Shown here: positions 10,301 to 18,886 of the stretch, piece after piece
How positions within the stretch are numbered: position 1 is the stretch's first letter
Layout: each line of letters starts with the position of its first letter
Source of the DNA: Porphyromonas vaginalis
GTDB lineage: Bacteria; Bacteroidota; Bacteroidia; Bacteroidales; Porphyromonadaceae
Direction: 5' to 3'
Length of the DNA stretch: 64,000 nucleotides
Assembly (NCBI RefSeq): GCF_958301595.1
Contig: NZ_CATQJU010000001.1
Coordinates: 1,116,001 to 1,180,000, forward strand
Position numbers and translations under genes: made by a program
Notes under the pieces: model-generated
What the model saw: the letters and a program-made list of their open reading frames with translations, nothing else
Databases searched by the model: none
Told to the model about the DNA's origin: nothing

Positions 10301-10887
10301 TCGTTGCTACGCTGGCTGATGCTTCGGGGATCAACCTTTCGGGAACGGGAGTAGGACACAATATGACGCTGGTTGTGGATGGTCGTGAGGATTTGACCTT
10401 TAACCTCAATAGCAGCTACACTGCCTCTGAGATGGAGGCGGGTGTGGGACGGGTGCTTTACCTGCTGCCTGAGCTACCTGATGGTGACCATACTGCGACT
10501 TTTACGGTATGGGACGTGTGCAACAATGTGACGGTGCGTAGCTTTGCCTTCCGTGTCCGTGCTGGTCAAGCACCGACGGTCGTCGAGAGCCGTGCTCGTC
10601 CTGGGGTTTTGACGGCTGATGATCCGCTGATCGTGGAGGTGTACAACAACGCGCCAGGCGTGGAGGTCGATGTGACTATCGAGCTGTACGACTATCGTGG
10701 TGCGCTCGTTGCGCTCTCGCCACAGATGGTGGCTCGCTCTGTCTACGACACGCCTGCTCTGATACGCTGGGAGCCTAAGCTACAGTCGGGTGGCGCCTTG
10801 TTGCCGGGACTTTACATCTACCGCTTGCGGATGACGCAGGGTGACTCGGCACCGGCCTATACTTCGGGCAAGATCGTGGTTCGTTAA
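7399..10887 (+). CDS. porU: Type IX secretion sortase PorU (C25 gingipain-like peptidase)
   Basis: PorU is the cell-surface sortase that removes C-terminal sorting domains from T9SS cargo and attaches cargo to lipopolysaccharide. With a start at ATG 7399 the protein has about 1162 residues and a signal peptide ending around LGLEAQ. The catalytic His lies in DYTGHGG (codon 9361-9363) and the catalytic Cys in TATCDF (codon 9460-9462), as in C25 peptidases. The C-terminal 90 residues, with GLYIYRLRM and a GKIVVR end, look like a T9SS-type domain, which PorU itself carries. An in-frame ATG at 7309 lies upstream of the promoter box and is rejected as the start; 7405 is another option. The CcdA-like gene follows after 29 bases, so the two are probably co-transcribed. 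Confidence 0.92.
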   Translation: MLMRYRLLYIYRPICLLLVMLLATLLGLEAQSSSYAPLREGHWARLSVTRTGVHKVTFAALREAGIANPAEVRLFGRGGAMLSEVLEDNSLQLTPVPTYVADEAVYFYATGTTEWIPEVSQQTFRHQQNIYSNKGYYLATDRADLSAHRIDSQVAQQATEAAVRTSFLAHVVHEEDRHSLRASGRKLFGEPIGGHPLSVSLSLPTPLVSAAEGQLGVAYVGLPDKDQTLELTVQLGGETYQDVIRWSEDSSTSTYLAGIHHVKRFAAHLPSEAQSVEAQLQIAPAGRAAYLDYVTLVAPVALQYGGKGQLAFRNFSATPGAIAEHRIGMTGSAGALQLWERTAEGQVTSLSAAEQGGALTFTGAVTDGTGRPVEYTLFALTDAYPVEQVVTLPHGGVRLDTVPDYLMITTEALRPAAERLAIYHRAHSGLRVQVVTQQELFDEYNGGTPDATAYRLMLWDYKQRYEAEHGAGSYHPLLLLMGDGAYDNRKVSQDWSSRDLQQTEFLLTYQGENSTNVYSYSTDDYFGLLSEGQRGVGIGAQPLSVGIGRLTVRTLAEAEAVVDKIIRYDSEQVPGVWRTRACYVADNMDGYSHLSQADRIAQLMERLQPELIVSKVYMDAYAHKNVGGRTSVPDARRKLMGELQKGLLLLDYTGHGGPAAWSDEQILTQADIVRFDYPHLPVWITATCDFTNYDHPQTSAGESAMLNPTSGAIALYTTTRVVMDVANEQMNRALHESLFTPQADGFLRPMGIVMRDAKNGLISYDTTNKLNFFLLGDPALRLRMPAYETVLTELAGVSLDNLSEGEAVPLHAMDSVQVRGYVASSQGVVQGDFTGRLFVTVFDAKAQVKTHIDNAPGKDPDEIRTFEDYSGMLYAGIAEVKEGHFDFSFIVPKDLPYSGGNGKINLYAYSDAKGSEPYEAMGVSHAICVKPGVGEHSVVDTIPPEIRELYLGHPNFSMENPIGSTPLFVATLADASGINLSGTGVGHNMTLVVDGREDLTFNLNSSYTASEMEAGVGRVLYLLPELPDGDHTATFTVWDVCNNVTVRSFAFRVRAGQAPTVVESRARPGVLTADDPLIVEVYNNAPGVEVDVTIELYDYRGALVALSPQMVARSVYDTPALIRWEPKLQSGGALLPGLYIYRLRMTQGDSAPAYTSGKIVVR

Positions 10888-10916
10888 GCCTATCTGATTA
10901 AGCAATCTGTTTCGTT

Positions 10917-11726
10917 ATGCAGGCTGATCTCTTAGCACTGGTTACTAGCTCGACGCCTTTCGTGGCGGTGGTGGTTATGGCACTCCTCGTGGCGATCAAT
11001 CCTTGTCCACTGGCGACGGTGGTCTCCTCGCTACTCTTCTTGACGGGACGGCAGACGAGTAGACGGCAGGGGTGGTGGATCGCTACGCTCTATGCGCTGG
11101 GACGAGCGCTGCTCTACTTCTCGCTGGGGTTGCTCTCGGCCTGGCTCTTGCGTACGAGCATTCAGACGCTCCAGATACAGGAACAAATTCTGTATGGCTT
11201 GGAGCACTGGCTCGGGCCGCTGATTATCCTACTGGGAGTCCTGCTCTGGCTGTTCGGCCGTCACGACCATCACGATCATCACGATCACGAGGGGCATCAT
11301 CATGAGGCGGAGCAGACGCACCCAGCGGAGGATCCTGATCATGAGCAGAGGCATTCGCTAGAGCGGCAGGGAGCGTGGAGCTGGCGAGTCCTCTGGTTGG
11401 GCTTTAGCTCGGCTCTCTTCTTCTGCCCCGCTACGGGACTGATATACTTCGGTATGCTGGTGCCTATGACTGCTCAGGCAGAAGGTGCTGTGGGGCTGCT
11501 CTATCTGGGACTCTTTGCGCTCCTGACAGCTAGTGTTGCTTATCCTGTCTATGGTCTGATACGGATGGGGATGAGTCGCTTAGCGCGTTTCGCTGGCGGC
11601 ATGCAGCGGTGGCGCAAGTGGCTCAATGTGGGGGTGTCGCTTCTTTTCATTGTGATGGGCATTGTGATTACGCTCGTTCACATTCTGCATGGTCACGACT
11701 CGGTAGCACTGGTCGGATCTTTGTAG
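10917..11726 (+). CDS. CcdA/DsbD-type membrane protein with His-rich loop
   Basis: This 269-residue polytopic membrane protein has about six transmembrane segments. Two short Cys motifs in membrane segments, NPCP (residues 28-31) and FFCP (168-171), are the redox pair typical of the CcdA/DsbD/ScsB family, which carries electrons from cytosolic thioredoxin across the inner membrane. Between segments 3 and 4, residues 116-146 are full of His, Asp and Glu, suggesting metal binding. Related proteins are annotated as cytochrome-c biogenesis, sulfite-export or ArsG-type efflux proteins. The exact substrate cannot be told from sequence. Its 3' end overlaps that of the convergent exonuclease-like gene by 34 bases. 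Confidence 0.75.
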   Translation: MQADLLALVTSSTPFVAVVVMALLVAINPCPLATVVSSLLFLTGRQTSRRQGWWIATLYALGRALLYFSLGLLSAWLLRTSIQTLQIQEQILYGLEHWLGPLIILLGVLLWLFGRHDHHDHHDHEGHHHEAEQTHPAEDPDHEQRHSLERQGAWSWRVLWLGFSSALFFCPATGLIYFGMLVPMTAQAEGAVGLLYLGLFALLTASVAYPVYGLIRMGMSRLARFAGGMQRWRKWLNVGVSLLFIVMGIVITLVHILHGHDSVALVGSL

Positions 11727-12484
11727 AGCTTGATGAAGCAGTGCGTGGCGAGGATCACGTCGTGTCGGGACTTGAGCTGGTAAAGGATCTCTAGCCCCTC
11801 TCGGCCCCACAGAAGCTTGCTGTAAAGCGTCTCTAGACTGATGCGTGTCTGCAGAGGATCGGCTTGGTAGTGCGAGATAAGGTAATTGATGCCTTGGCGC
11901 ATGGTGCAGAAGCGTCGCTTGGCCCAGAGGTCCTCACTGGACAACTGGTAGTGCTGCAGGTCGTGTGCTAGGACAGCTAGGTGGAAGGCGAGACTATGCC
12001 CTACGATCATCTGCGTAGTCTCTAGGTCTCTGAGGAATAGCTCTAGCACCGCTTGGGGTGGCTCGCCATGCCCCGCGACAAACTCGGTCGTCAGCTGGTG
12101 GTAGTCGGTCGCTTCGCTCGTGATCGGCACGCCACTGAGTAGTAGATGGTCTTCGCTGCGCACGACGCGTAGCTCGTCGTCTAGGAGGAGCCACGAGAGA
12201 CTCGCTAGGAGCGGTGTGTCGATGGCGGAGAGCTGTGTCTCATCGAGCGTATCGTGCAGATAGCATACGGTCTCGGTGTCTACCACTAGGTAGCGGGGCG
12301 TGGCACCCTCGGGTGCTGTGCTGAGCTGCAGGAGCGGTGACTCCTCGATGCTGAGCGCACAATGCGAGGCGAAGTCGCGCTCTACGCCTTTGTAGACTGG
12401 GTTGTGCTTGCGCAGTCGCTTACGGCCGAAGGTGGTGATGCCGCCAGCTAAGATCAGTAAGAGCAGGAGGTCAACCCAAGTCAT
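11693..12484 (-). CDS. Membrane-anchored DEDD exonuclease-like protein, probably degenerate
   Basis: The 263 residues start with one hydrophobic helix (about residues 4-18). A domain resembling DnaQ/RNase T 3'-5' exonucleases follows. The first motif is intact (VVDTET, D69 and E71). In the second motif, IVGHSLAFHLAVL, His168 occupies the usual Asp position. In the third, the His of the H(x4)D motif is present (H241) but the Asp five residues on is Ala246. Two of four metal ligands thus seem lost, so it may be inactive or bind nucleic acid only. It is the last gene of the metG-led operon, 43 bases after the nucleotidase. Function is uncertain. Confidence 0.6.
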   Translation of the reverse strand: MTWVDLLLLLILAGGITTFGRKRLRKHNPVYKGVERDFASHCALSIEESPLLQLSTAPEGATPRYLVVDTETVCYLHDTLDETQLSAIDTPLLASLSWLLLDDELRVVRSEDHLLLSGVPITSEATDYHQLTTEFVAGHGEPPQAVLELFLRDLETTQMIVGHSLAFHLAVLAHDLQHYQLSSEDLWAKRRFCTMRQGINYLISHYQADPLQTRISLETLYSKLLWGREGLEILYQLKSRHDVILATHCFIKLYKDPTSATES

Positions 12485-12527
12485 AGTCTAGTTGAGGGTC
12501 AGGCGGGGGCATTGGGTCTCGCCTGCT

Positions 12528-14285
12528 TTACTTATTAAGGCTCCCCTCGATGATGCGACGATCGCGTGCGATAGCTGGCGCAGCTTGCTCCTTAGGGATG
12601 AAGGCCCAGTTGCTGTAGCGAGGCGGCGTGAGCGGCTGGTGAACTTTGGCCCACTCGATGAGGTGATAGCGCAGGTCGTGAGGCGAAACCCAGACGATGC
12701 GTTGGCGCAACTCTTCGGGCGAAAGACCAGCACCTTGCGTCAGGTGGCCACCACCACCGATAGCTCGGTAAGAGTTGACCGCCACCGTGTAGACGCTATC
12801 GGGAGAGAAGGGTCGTCCGTCAGACAGCTGCTTGATAGAGATCCGCTCGCCTTGAGCTTTGCGCAGATCCACCGTGTAGTCTATGCCCGCCGCTGCGCTG
12901 AAGTTAAAGGTCGGATTGACCGTCGGGAAGCGTTGTTCGTCAGCTTGATCCTTCAGATAGAGCAGATGCTCGCCCGTGTTGGCATCGGGACCGCACCACA
13001 AGCCGTAAGAGTACTCTAGGTAGCCCAGTATCTCTTGCCCAGAGAGTCGCAGCTTGTAGAGATAGTTCTCATAAGGGTAGATGTCGAAGAAGTTTCGTAC
13101 CCGTAGCGTGTCAGCTCGCTGAGACAAGGAGAGACGATGAGGTGCGGAGAAGGAGATGTCTGCCTCGCTCAAGTCTAGCTGTAGCTGGTGAAGTAGGGAG
13201 ATATAAGCAGAAGGTCCGAAGAGCGCGTCCACGCCTACTAGAGGCTCTGTGAGCTGTGTGATCGGCTCTGCGATAAAGCTGCGCACCGTGTCCGCAAAGT
13301 CTGAGAAGTAGCTGACGAAAGCGGAGTCTACCGATACGTCTGCCATGGGGACTATCTCTCCCTGGATCTTTTTGTCGACCACTTTGTCACCTTGCTTGGT
13401 GATGGAGACGGTTACGTCCGCCACGTTTCTCGCATGGCTCCCAGGATTGATCAGCAGGACGGGAGAGCCTGACGGACTCTGCACGGTCGTCTGATTAGCC
13501 TGATGATCGTGTCCGTAGAGGATCAGGTCAATGCCAGAGACCGTACGAGCCATCTGGAGGGCAACGTCCTCCTTTCCCTGTCCATCGCCTAGCCCCGAGT
13601 GCATCAGGACTATGAGCAGGTCGGGATGGACATGCTCTTGGATCGTAGGGATCCACTCATGTGCGGTGGCGATCGGGTCGGCAAAGGTCATCCCCTCGTA
13701 AGAGGACTGGGGAATCCACTCTGGCACGGATGGAGTAATCAGCCCGAGAACGGCTACCTTGACCCCGTCGACCGTGTGGACGCTGTAAGGCGAGTAGTAA
13801 GGCTTGCCCTTGAGGGGTCCGTCGCTGTGTATGATGTTGGCGGCCAGTAGCGGTGTCGCCATGTCGCGTTGCCAGCGGTGGTAGACACTCGGCGTAGCCT
13901 CTAGGTCATGGTTCCCCACGACGGCTGCGTCGTAGCCCAGTAGCGTCATAGCGTCAGAGACGAAGTGCGTGCGCACTGTGTCGACAAAGTTGGAGTAGTA
14001 AACTGCCGCATTACCTTGTAGCACATCGCCTCCGTCGAAGAGCAACGTGCTCGTTGGGTACTCCTTCCTCACTTGAGCCACATAAGTAGATACCCGCGCT
14101 AGTCCGCTAGGCGTGCAGCTATCTTGGACAAAGTCGTAGCCCAGTATGTTGCCATGTACATCGGTCGTATGTAGGATACGTAGCGTGTGCGTCTCCCGCT
14201 CCGCCTTCTTGCAACTAGCAAAGCTCCCCAGCAGGAGGAGCGTAGCGAGACAATAGAGTAGGGTGCGATACTGAAGTTTGATCAT
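12528..14285 (-). CDS. 5'-nucleotidase / UshA-CpdB-type metallophosphatase lipoprotein
   Basis: The 585-residue protein has a lipoprotein signal with lipobox ending at Cys26 (FASC). The N-terminal calcineurin-like domain shows the metal-binding motifs LHTTDVHGN (about residues 36-44), GGDVLQGN, GNHDLE and GHDHQ. The C-terminal 5'-nucleotidase substrate domain follows from about residue 340. Such enzymes dephosphorylate nucleotides or 2',3'-cyclic nucleotides outside the inner membrane to salvage nucleosides and phosphate. The exact substrate cannot be called. It sits in the metG-led operon, 22 bases after the Gfo/Idh gene. Confidence 0.88.
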   Translation of the reverse strand: MIKLQYRTLLYCLATLLLLGSFASCKKAERETHTLRILHTTDVHGNILGYDFVQDSCTPSGLARVSTYVAQVRKEYPTSTLLFDGGDVLQGNAAVYYSNFVDTVRTHFVSDAMTLLGYDAAVVGNHDLEATPSVYHRWQRDMATPLLAANIIHSDGPLKGKPYYSPYSVHTVDGVKVAVLGLITPSVPEWIPQSSYEGMTFADPIATAHEWIPTIQEHVHPDLLIVLMHSGLGDGQGKEDVALQMARTVSGIDLILYGHDHQANQTTVQSPSGSPVLLINPGSHARNVADVTVSITKQGDKVVDKKIQGEIVPMADVSVDSAFVSYFSDFADTVRSFIAEPITQLTEPLVGVDALFGPSAYISLLHQLQLDLSEADISFSAPHRLSLSQRADTLRVRNFFDIYPYENYLYKLRLSGQEILGYLEYSYGLWCGPDANTGEHLLYLKDQADEQRFPTVNPTFNFSAAAGIDYTVDLRKAQGERISIKQLSDGRPFSPDSVYTVAVNSYRAIGGGGHLTQGAGLSPEELRQRIVWVSPHDLRYHLIEWAKVHQPLTPPRYSNWAFIPKEQAAPAIARDRRIIEGSLNK

Positions 14286-14307
14286 AACGTGAGGGGCTTT
14301 CTAGTGA

Positions 14308-15390
14308 CTACTTGTCTGAGAGGTAAGGGTTGTACTGGTAGATATTGCGAATGAGGCGCACGACACGCAGGGCATCCTCTATCTCCACCGCCTGAGCGGT
14401 CGGGTCGCCCAGCAGCGCGCGTGCGGTGTGGTCGATGACAAAGTGATGGTTTTGCGCAGATCCGCTATAGGCTCCGTAGGCGTTGCCAGGCTCGCTCTCG
14501 CCCAGGTCAGGACGGTCGTAGCCATCGATGATGCAGTGCGTTAGTTTGTTCATAAAGGGACCATCAAGGACGATGCACCCACGCTCGCCTAGCACCGTGA
14601 GGCGCACCCCGCAATTGGTCCCGTAGACTGCTGTCGAGTAGGTCAGCAGGCCCGACGTATCTTGCGGGAAGGTGAGCTGCACCACGCCCGAGTCCTCAAA
14701 GTCTACCATTGTCTGGTGATTGTAATTGTAGAAGCTCCCGCCCTGCACCTCAGGCATCCCGAAGCACCAGATCAGTAGATCGAGGAAGTGTGAGTACTGC
14801 GTGAAGAGCGTCCCGCCGTCTAGCTTGAGGTCGCCATGCCAGCGACGAGGTAGGTAGTAACGCTCGTCACGATTCCAGAGACACTGCAACTCGATCTGGT
14901 AAAGCTTGCCGAGTCGCTTCTCTTCGATCACCTGGTGTAGCCAGGCTGAGACAGGCGTAAAGCGGTTTTGCAAGACACTATATAGGTGACAGCCATGAGC
15001 CTTCGCGAGGGCGATCAGCTCCTCGCCCTCGTCGGGGTGTAGCACAGCGGGCTTCTCAATGAGGAGCGACTTGCCTGCCTTGAGCAGCTCTAGTGCAATA
15101 GGGTAGTGCAGCCCATTGGGGACGCAGATTGATGCGACATCAAAGGTGTCTCCTCCACGCTCCAGTAGCTCCTCGACGCTTGGGTAAAAAGGAACCCCAG
15201 CAAGCTGCGCAGCGCCACACTCCGAAGCGGGCAGCACGTCGACCATCCCGACCAACTGCGTTTGCGGATGCTTCGAGATATGCTCCATGTGTCGGCGGCC
15301 AATGTGTCCGCACCCCACGACGACCCAGCGGAGCGGGCTGTGAAGTGGCTTAGGAGCGAAGGTCGTTAGGTCGTTGTGCTTTGCTGTCAT
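14308..15390 (-). CDS. Gfo/Idh/MocA-family sugar dehydrogenase
   Basis: The 360-residue protein has an N-terminal Rossmann motif VGCGHIGRRH (about residues 24-33) and the family's EKP motif (IEKPAVL, near residue 118). It is 18 bases after a DegT/DnrJ aminotransferase gene. This pairing is typical of nucleotide-sugar pathways in which a sugar is oxidised and then aminated, as in WlbA/WbpB with WlbC/WbpE for 3-amino uronic acids in surface polysaccharide. The pathway role is inferred from the pair. No other sugar-pathway genes are nearby. Confidence 0.82.
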   Translation of the reverse strand: MTAKHNDLTTFAPKPLHSPLRWVVVGCGHIGRRHMEHISKHPQTQLVGMVDVLPASECGAAQLAGVPFYPSVEELLERGGDTFDVASICVPNGLHYPIALELLKAGKSLLIEKPAVLHPDEGEELIALAKAHGCHLYSVLQNRFTPVSAWLHQVIEEKRLGKLYQIELQCLWNRDERYYLPRRWHGDLKLDGGTLFTQYSHFLDLLIWCFGMPEVQGGSFYNYNHQTMVDFEDSGVVQLTFPQDTSGLLTYSTAVYGTNCGVRLTVLGERGCIVLDGPFMNKLTHCIIDGYDRPDLGESEPGNAYGAYSGSAQNHHFVIDHTARALLGDPTAQAVEIEDALRVVRLIRNIYQYNPYLSDK

Positions 15391-15408
15391 AGTGGGGAAG
15401 GAAAGCTT

Positions 15409-16575
15409 TTATAGTAGAAACTGTCTGATTCGTTCGCAGATCTCTGCAGCCAGCAAGTGGAAGGTCGTCGGAGCTATTGGTAGCGAGAGCATTGTCTTCT
15501 GGAGCTCCTCCGCTACGGGACAGGAAGCCTCAGAGGAGCTGGCGTTGTAGGCCGCTATCTGGTGAAGCATCTGCGGGTAGTAGACTCGTGCATCGATGCC
15601 CGCTGTGCGCAATTCGTTGAGTAGTCCGTCTCGCTTGTCAGAGGGTACGCAGATTGTGTAGAGGTAGAGTGCTTCGGGCCGGTCCCCACTACGCCACGGA
15701 CGTCTCACCATCGGGAGATCCGCCAGTAGCTCATCGTAGAGATCTGCCAGCGCGCTACGTCGTTGGTTTGCTACATCCAGATGACGTAGCTTAACTCGTA
15801 GCACGGCAGCTTGGAGCGCATCGAGACGACTGTTGTAGCCACACCGCTCGTACTGGTAGCGTGTGCGCTGACCGTGGTTGGCCAGTTGGCGCAAACGATC
15901 CGCCAGTTGCTGGTCATGCGGTACGAAAGCTGCGCCCCCATCGCCCATACAGCCTAGCGGCTTCGTCGGAAAGAAGCTCGTCGTGCCGATTGTGGCTCGA
16001 GTGCCTAGCGGTGCCGTTGTTTTTGAAGCTCCCGAAGCCATCTCGCCTACGCCACCCATCCCCTGAGCATTGTCTTCAATCCACGGGATCTGATGTCGCT
16101 TGCAGAAGTGCGCCAGTTCGTCTGCGGGGCAGGGCATACCGTACATATTGACCGCTATGAGTGCCACCGTACGAGGGGTGAGCAGCGACTCTAGATAGTC
16201 TGGCGAGCCATTCATCTGAAAGGAGACACGCCCATCGCTACTCAGTGAGGGCATCACGTCAGCCCAGACTGGTCGGAGCCCTAGATGACAGACCGCCTCG
16301 GCAGCCGCCACATAGTTGTGCGTGGTGACGATTACTTCGCCACCACGTGGCAGATCTAGCGCAGCCAGAGCCAGCAGGAGTGCATCGCTCCCGTTGCCAC
16401 AGCTGATGACACTCCACGGCTCTAGCCCTAGGTAGTACGCCAGCTCCGTCTCAAAGGCACGCACCTCCTCACCGCCAATATAGCCGCCGGAGGCGACAAC
16501 CCTCCCGATACTCCTATCAAGCTCAGCTTGGTAGGGGCTATGTTCTTCGGGGAGGTTGACTAGAGGGATGCGCAT
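15409..16575 (-). CDS. DegT/DnrJ/EryC1 family PLP-dependent sugar aminotransferase
   Basis: The 388-residue protein starts with the family signature IPLVNLPEE. Near residue 60 it has the GNGSDALLLAL segment, near residue 168 EDNAQGMGG, and the PLP-binding lysine lies in FFPTKPLGCMGDGG. These enzymes transfer an amino group to keto-sugar nucleotides. Together with the downstream Gfo/Idh dehydrogenase it probably makes an amino sugar for glycans. It begins 12 bases after metG, suggesting one transcript. Confidence 0.87.
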   Translation of the reverse strand: MRIPLVNLPEEHSPYQAELDRSIGRVVASGGYIGGEEVRAFETELAYYLGLEPWSVISCGNGSDALLLALAALDLPRGGEVIVTTHNYVAAAEAVCHLGLRPVWADVMPSLSSDGRVSFQMNGSPDYLESLLTPRTVALIAVNMYGMPCPADELAHFCKRHQIPWIEDNAQGMGGVGEMASGASKTTAPLGTRATIGTTSFFPTKPLGCMGDGGAAFVPHDQQLADRLRQLANHGQRTRYQYERCGYNSRLDALQAAVLRVKLRHLDVANQRRSALADLYDELLADLPMVRRPWRSGDRPEALYLYTICVPSDKRDGLLNELRTAGIDARVYYPQMLHQIAAYNASSSEASCPVAEELQKTMLSLPIAPTTFHLLAAEICERIRQFLL

Positions 16576-16587
16576 GTCGCTGTGAGG

Positions 16588-18639
16588 CTAGACTAGTTTG
16601 CTACCAGGAGCTATCGTGTCAGGCAGTGTGACCACCTGTAGCTGTCCCGTCTTGTAGTCCTCGACTGAGAGGATCATACCTTGAGACTCGACGCCACGTA
16701 TCTTGCGCACAGGGAGGTTGGCAACGAAGGCAACCGTCTTGCCAACCAGCTCCTCTGGCTTGTAATACTGAGCGATACCCGAGACAATCGTCCGGCCGCC
16801 CATGCCATCATCGATAGAGAAGCGCAGGAGCTTGTCCGCCTTAGGAACCTTCTCACAAGCTAGGATACGGCCTGCACGCATATCGCTCTTGGTAAATGTG
16901 TCAAACGGCACATCCTCCAGCAGAGCCTCGGGGTGACGGTTCTGCTCCTCGTTGAGCTTCTTGATCGCAGCGAGCTTGTCGAGCTGTGCTTGGATCACCT
17001 CATCCTCAATCTTGTCAAAGAGCAACTCGGGCGTACCCAGCTGATGTCCCTCGGGAAGTAGATCTGTAGCTCCAAAGCGGGAGAAAGCAAAGCCTCCCTC
17101 CTCAACTTGTAGCATACTGAGGAGTCGACGTGTGGAGAAGGGGGTAAAGGGCGCAAAAGCAATCGACAGATTACCCACCAGCTGCAAAGCTAAGTGCAGG
17201 ATCGTAGCGACACGATCGGGGTCGCTCTTGATCACCTTCCACGGCTCTGTGTCTGCGAGGTACTTATTGCCGATGCGGGCTAGCTGCATAGCGGTCTTGA
17301 GTGCCTCTCTAAAGTGGAAGTGCTCTAGCTGATCATCTAGCTCTGCGGGTATAGCTGCCACCTCTCGGAGCATCTCCTCGTCGATCTCCGTGAGACGACC
17401 CAGCGGAGGCACCTTGCCGTCGAAATACTTGTGCGTCAGCACCAAGGCGCGGTTCACGAAGTTGCCGTAGATAGCGACCAACTCATTATTATTACGTGCT
17501 TGGTAGTCACGCCATGTGAAGTCATTGTCCTTGGTCTCAGGCGCATTGGCTGTCAAGACATAGCGCAGCACATCCTCCTTGCCGGGCATCTCGTCGAGAT
17601 ACTCGTGGAGCCAGATAGCCCAGTTGCGACTAGTCGAGATCTTGTCGCCCTCGAGGTTGAGGAACTCGTTGGCCGGTACGTTGTCTGGCAGGTTAAACGA
17701 CCCCTCTGCCTTTAGCATGGCGGGGAAGATGATGCAGTGGAAGACGATGTTGTCCTTGCCGATGAAGTGGATCAGACGGGTCTCGGGGTCGCACCACCAG
17801 GTGCGCCAGCTGTCGGGGAGTAGCTCCTTCGTATTGGATATGTAACCAATAGGCGCGTCAAACCATACGTAGAGCACCTTGCCCTCAGCACCTTGGAGCG
17901 GTACGGGGATACCCCAGTCTAGGTCACGCGTCACGGCACGTGGCTGTAGTCCTAGGTCCAGCCAGCTCTTGCACTGACCGTAGACGTTGGGCTTCCACTC
18001 CTTGTGCCCCTCGAGTATCCACTCGCGGAGGAAGCTCTCGTAGTCGCCCAGTGGCAGGTACCAGTGCTTTGTCTCGCGTAGCTCAGGCTTAGCCCCTGAT
18101 ATAGCGCTATGAGGATCGATTAGATCGGTCGCCGAGAGGGAGGTACCGCACGCTTCGCACTGGTCGCCATAGGCGCGCTCGTTGTGGCAATGCGGACAGG
18201 TACCCGTGATGTAGCGGTCTGCGAGAAATTGCTTAGCCTCAGGGTCGTAGTACTGCTCCGAGGTCTGCTCGATCAGCTTGCCAGACTCGTAGAGCTTGGT
18301 AAAGAACGCACTTGCCGTCTTCTCATGTGTCTCGGAGGTTGTGCGCGAATAGATGTCGAAGTCGATGCCTAGGCGAGCGAATGACTCTTTGATCAAGGCG
18401 TGGTAGCGATCCACCACCTCTTGTGGAGAGACGCCCTCCGCTTTTGCCTTGATGGCGATAGGTACTCCGTGCTCATCGCTACCACCGATGAAGAGGACCT
18501 CGTCGCCCTTCATACGCTTGTAGCGAACGTATATGTCGGCAGGAACGTAGACTCCTGCGAGGTGTCCGATATGTACAGGCCCATTGGCATAAGGTAGGGC
18601 CGTAGTGACTAAAGTGCGTTTGAATTGTTGCGTACTCAT
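16588..18639 (-). CDS. metG: Methionyl-tRNA synthetase
   Basis: The 683-residue enzyme charges tRNA-Met in the cytosol. The class I HIGH motif is in [10 protein letters not shown], the KMSKS-type motif is GDKISTS, and four zinc-ligand cysteines are in [17 protein letters not shown]. The last 110 residues form the tRNA-binding dimerisation domain ([19 protein letters not shown]). Full length for the two-domain bacterial form. It appears to be the first gene of a five-gene minus-strand operon (metG, aminotransferase, dehydrogenase, nucleotidase, exonuclease-like). The operon's promoter lies at 18683-18690. Confidence 0.97.
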   Translation of the reverse strand: MSTQQFKRTLVTTALPYANGPVHIGHLAGVYVPADIYVRYKRMKGDEVLFIGGSDEHGVPIAIKAKAEGVSPQEVVDRYHALIKESFARLGIDFDIYSRTTSETHEKTASAFFTKLYESGKLIEQTSEQYYDPEAKQFLADRYITGTCPHCHNERAYGDQCEACGTSLSATDLIDPHSAISGAKPELRETKHWYLPLGDYESFLREWILEGHKEWKPNVYGQCKSWLDLGLQPRAVTRDLDWGIPVPLQGAEGKVLYVWFDAPIGYISNTKELLPDSWRTWWCDPETRLIHFIGKDNIVFHCIIFPAMLKAEGSFNLPDNVPANEFLNLEGDKISTSRNWAIWLHEYLDEMPGKEDVLRYVLTANAPETKDNDFTWRDYQARNNNELVAIYGNFVNRALVLTHKYFDGKVPPLGRLTEIDEEMLREVAAIPAELDDQLEHFHFREALKTAMQLARIGNKYLADTEPWKVIKSDPDRVATILHLALQLVGNLSIAFAPFTPFSTRRLLSMLQVEEGGFAFSRFGATDLLPEGHQLGTPELLFDKIEDEVIQAQLDKLAAIKKLNEEQNRHPEALLEDVPFDTFTKSDMRAGRILACEKVPKADKLLRFSIDDGMGGRTIVSGIAQYYKPEELVGKTVAFVANLPVRKIRGVESQGMILSVEDYKTGQLQVVTLPDTIAPGSKLV

Positions 18640-18682
18640 AAAGTTCTTATGATGATTAACGGCTTAGCGCCGATGTCTACCA

Positions 18683-18690
18683 CAAAGGTA
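18683..18690 (-). promoter_or_regulatory. Promoter -7 box (TACCTTTG) of the metG operon
   Basis: The minus strand reads TACCTTTG, a perfect TAnnTTTG element, about 44-51 bases before the metG start. The palindrome array at 18726-18851 begins 36 bases further upstream. Confidence 0.7.
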
Positions 18691-18725
18691 GCAAAAATGA
18701 GACTGTTGCGAGGGTTTCCAAAAGA

Positions 18726-18851
18726 TTTCCAAGCTTGGAAAAATAAATTTCCAAGGGAGGAAAATAAACTTTCCAGCGTTGGAAAACTTTCTTTCCAGCG
18801 TAGGAAAGTTTCCTTTCCTACGGAGGAAACGAAGATTCCTACGTTGTGGTT
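18726..18851. repeat. Palindrome array with exact 22-bp period upstream of metG
   Basis: Five 16-bp units begin at 18726, 18748, 18770, 18792 and 18814, each with TTTCC and GGAAA arms and a 6-bp variable centre (AAGCTT, AAGGGA, AGCGTT, AGCGTA, TACGGA). A degenerate sixth unit is at about 18835. Spacers are 6 bp. The architecture equals that of the CCACGTGG arrays although the sequence differs. The 85-codon reading frame through it is most likely fortuitous. See findings. Confidence 0.9.
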
Positions 18852-18886
18852 CTCAGGAGAGCCTGTTTTGAGGGAGGCTTGATCGG

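Noticed and set aside
18697-18712. Possible MITE end (GAGACTGTTGC) near metG
   Set aside because: Only the first eleven bases match the MITE terminus; the following sequence differs and no second end is found within 175 bp.
18625-18882. 85-codon plus-strand reading frame over the metG upstream array
   Set aside because: It consists of the palindrome array read through, covers the metG promoter on the other strand and begins inside metG. Probably not a gene, although expression was not excluded.
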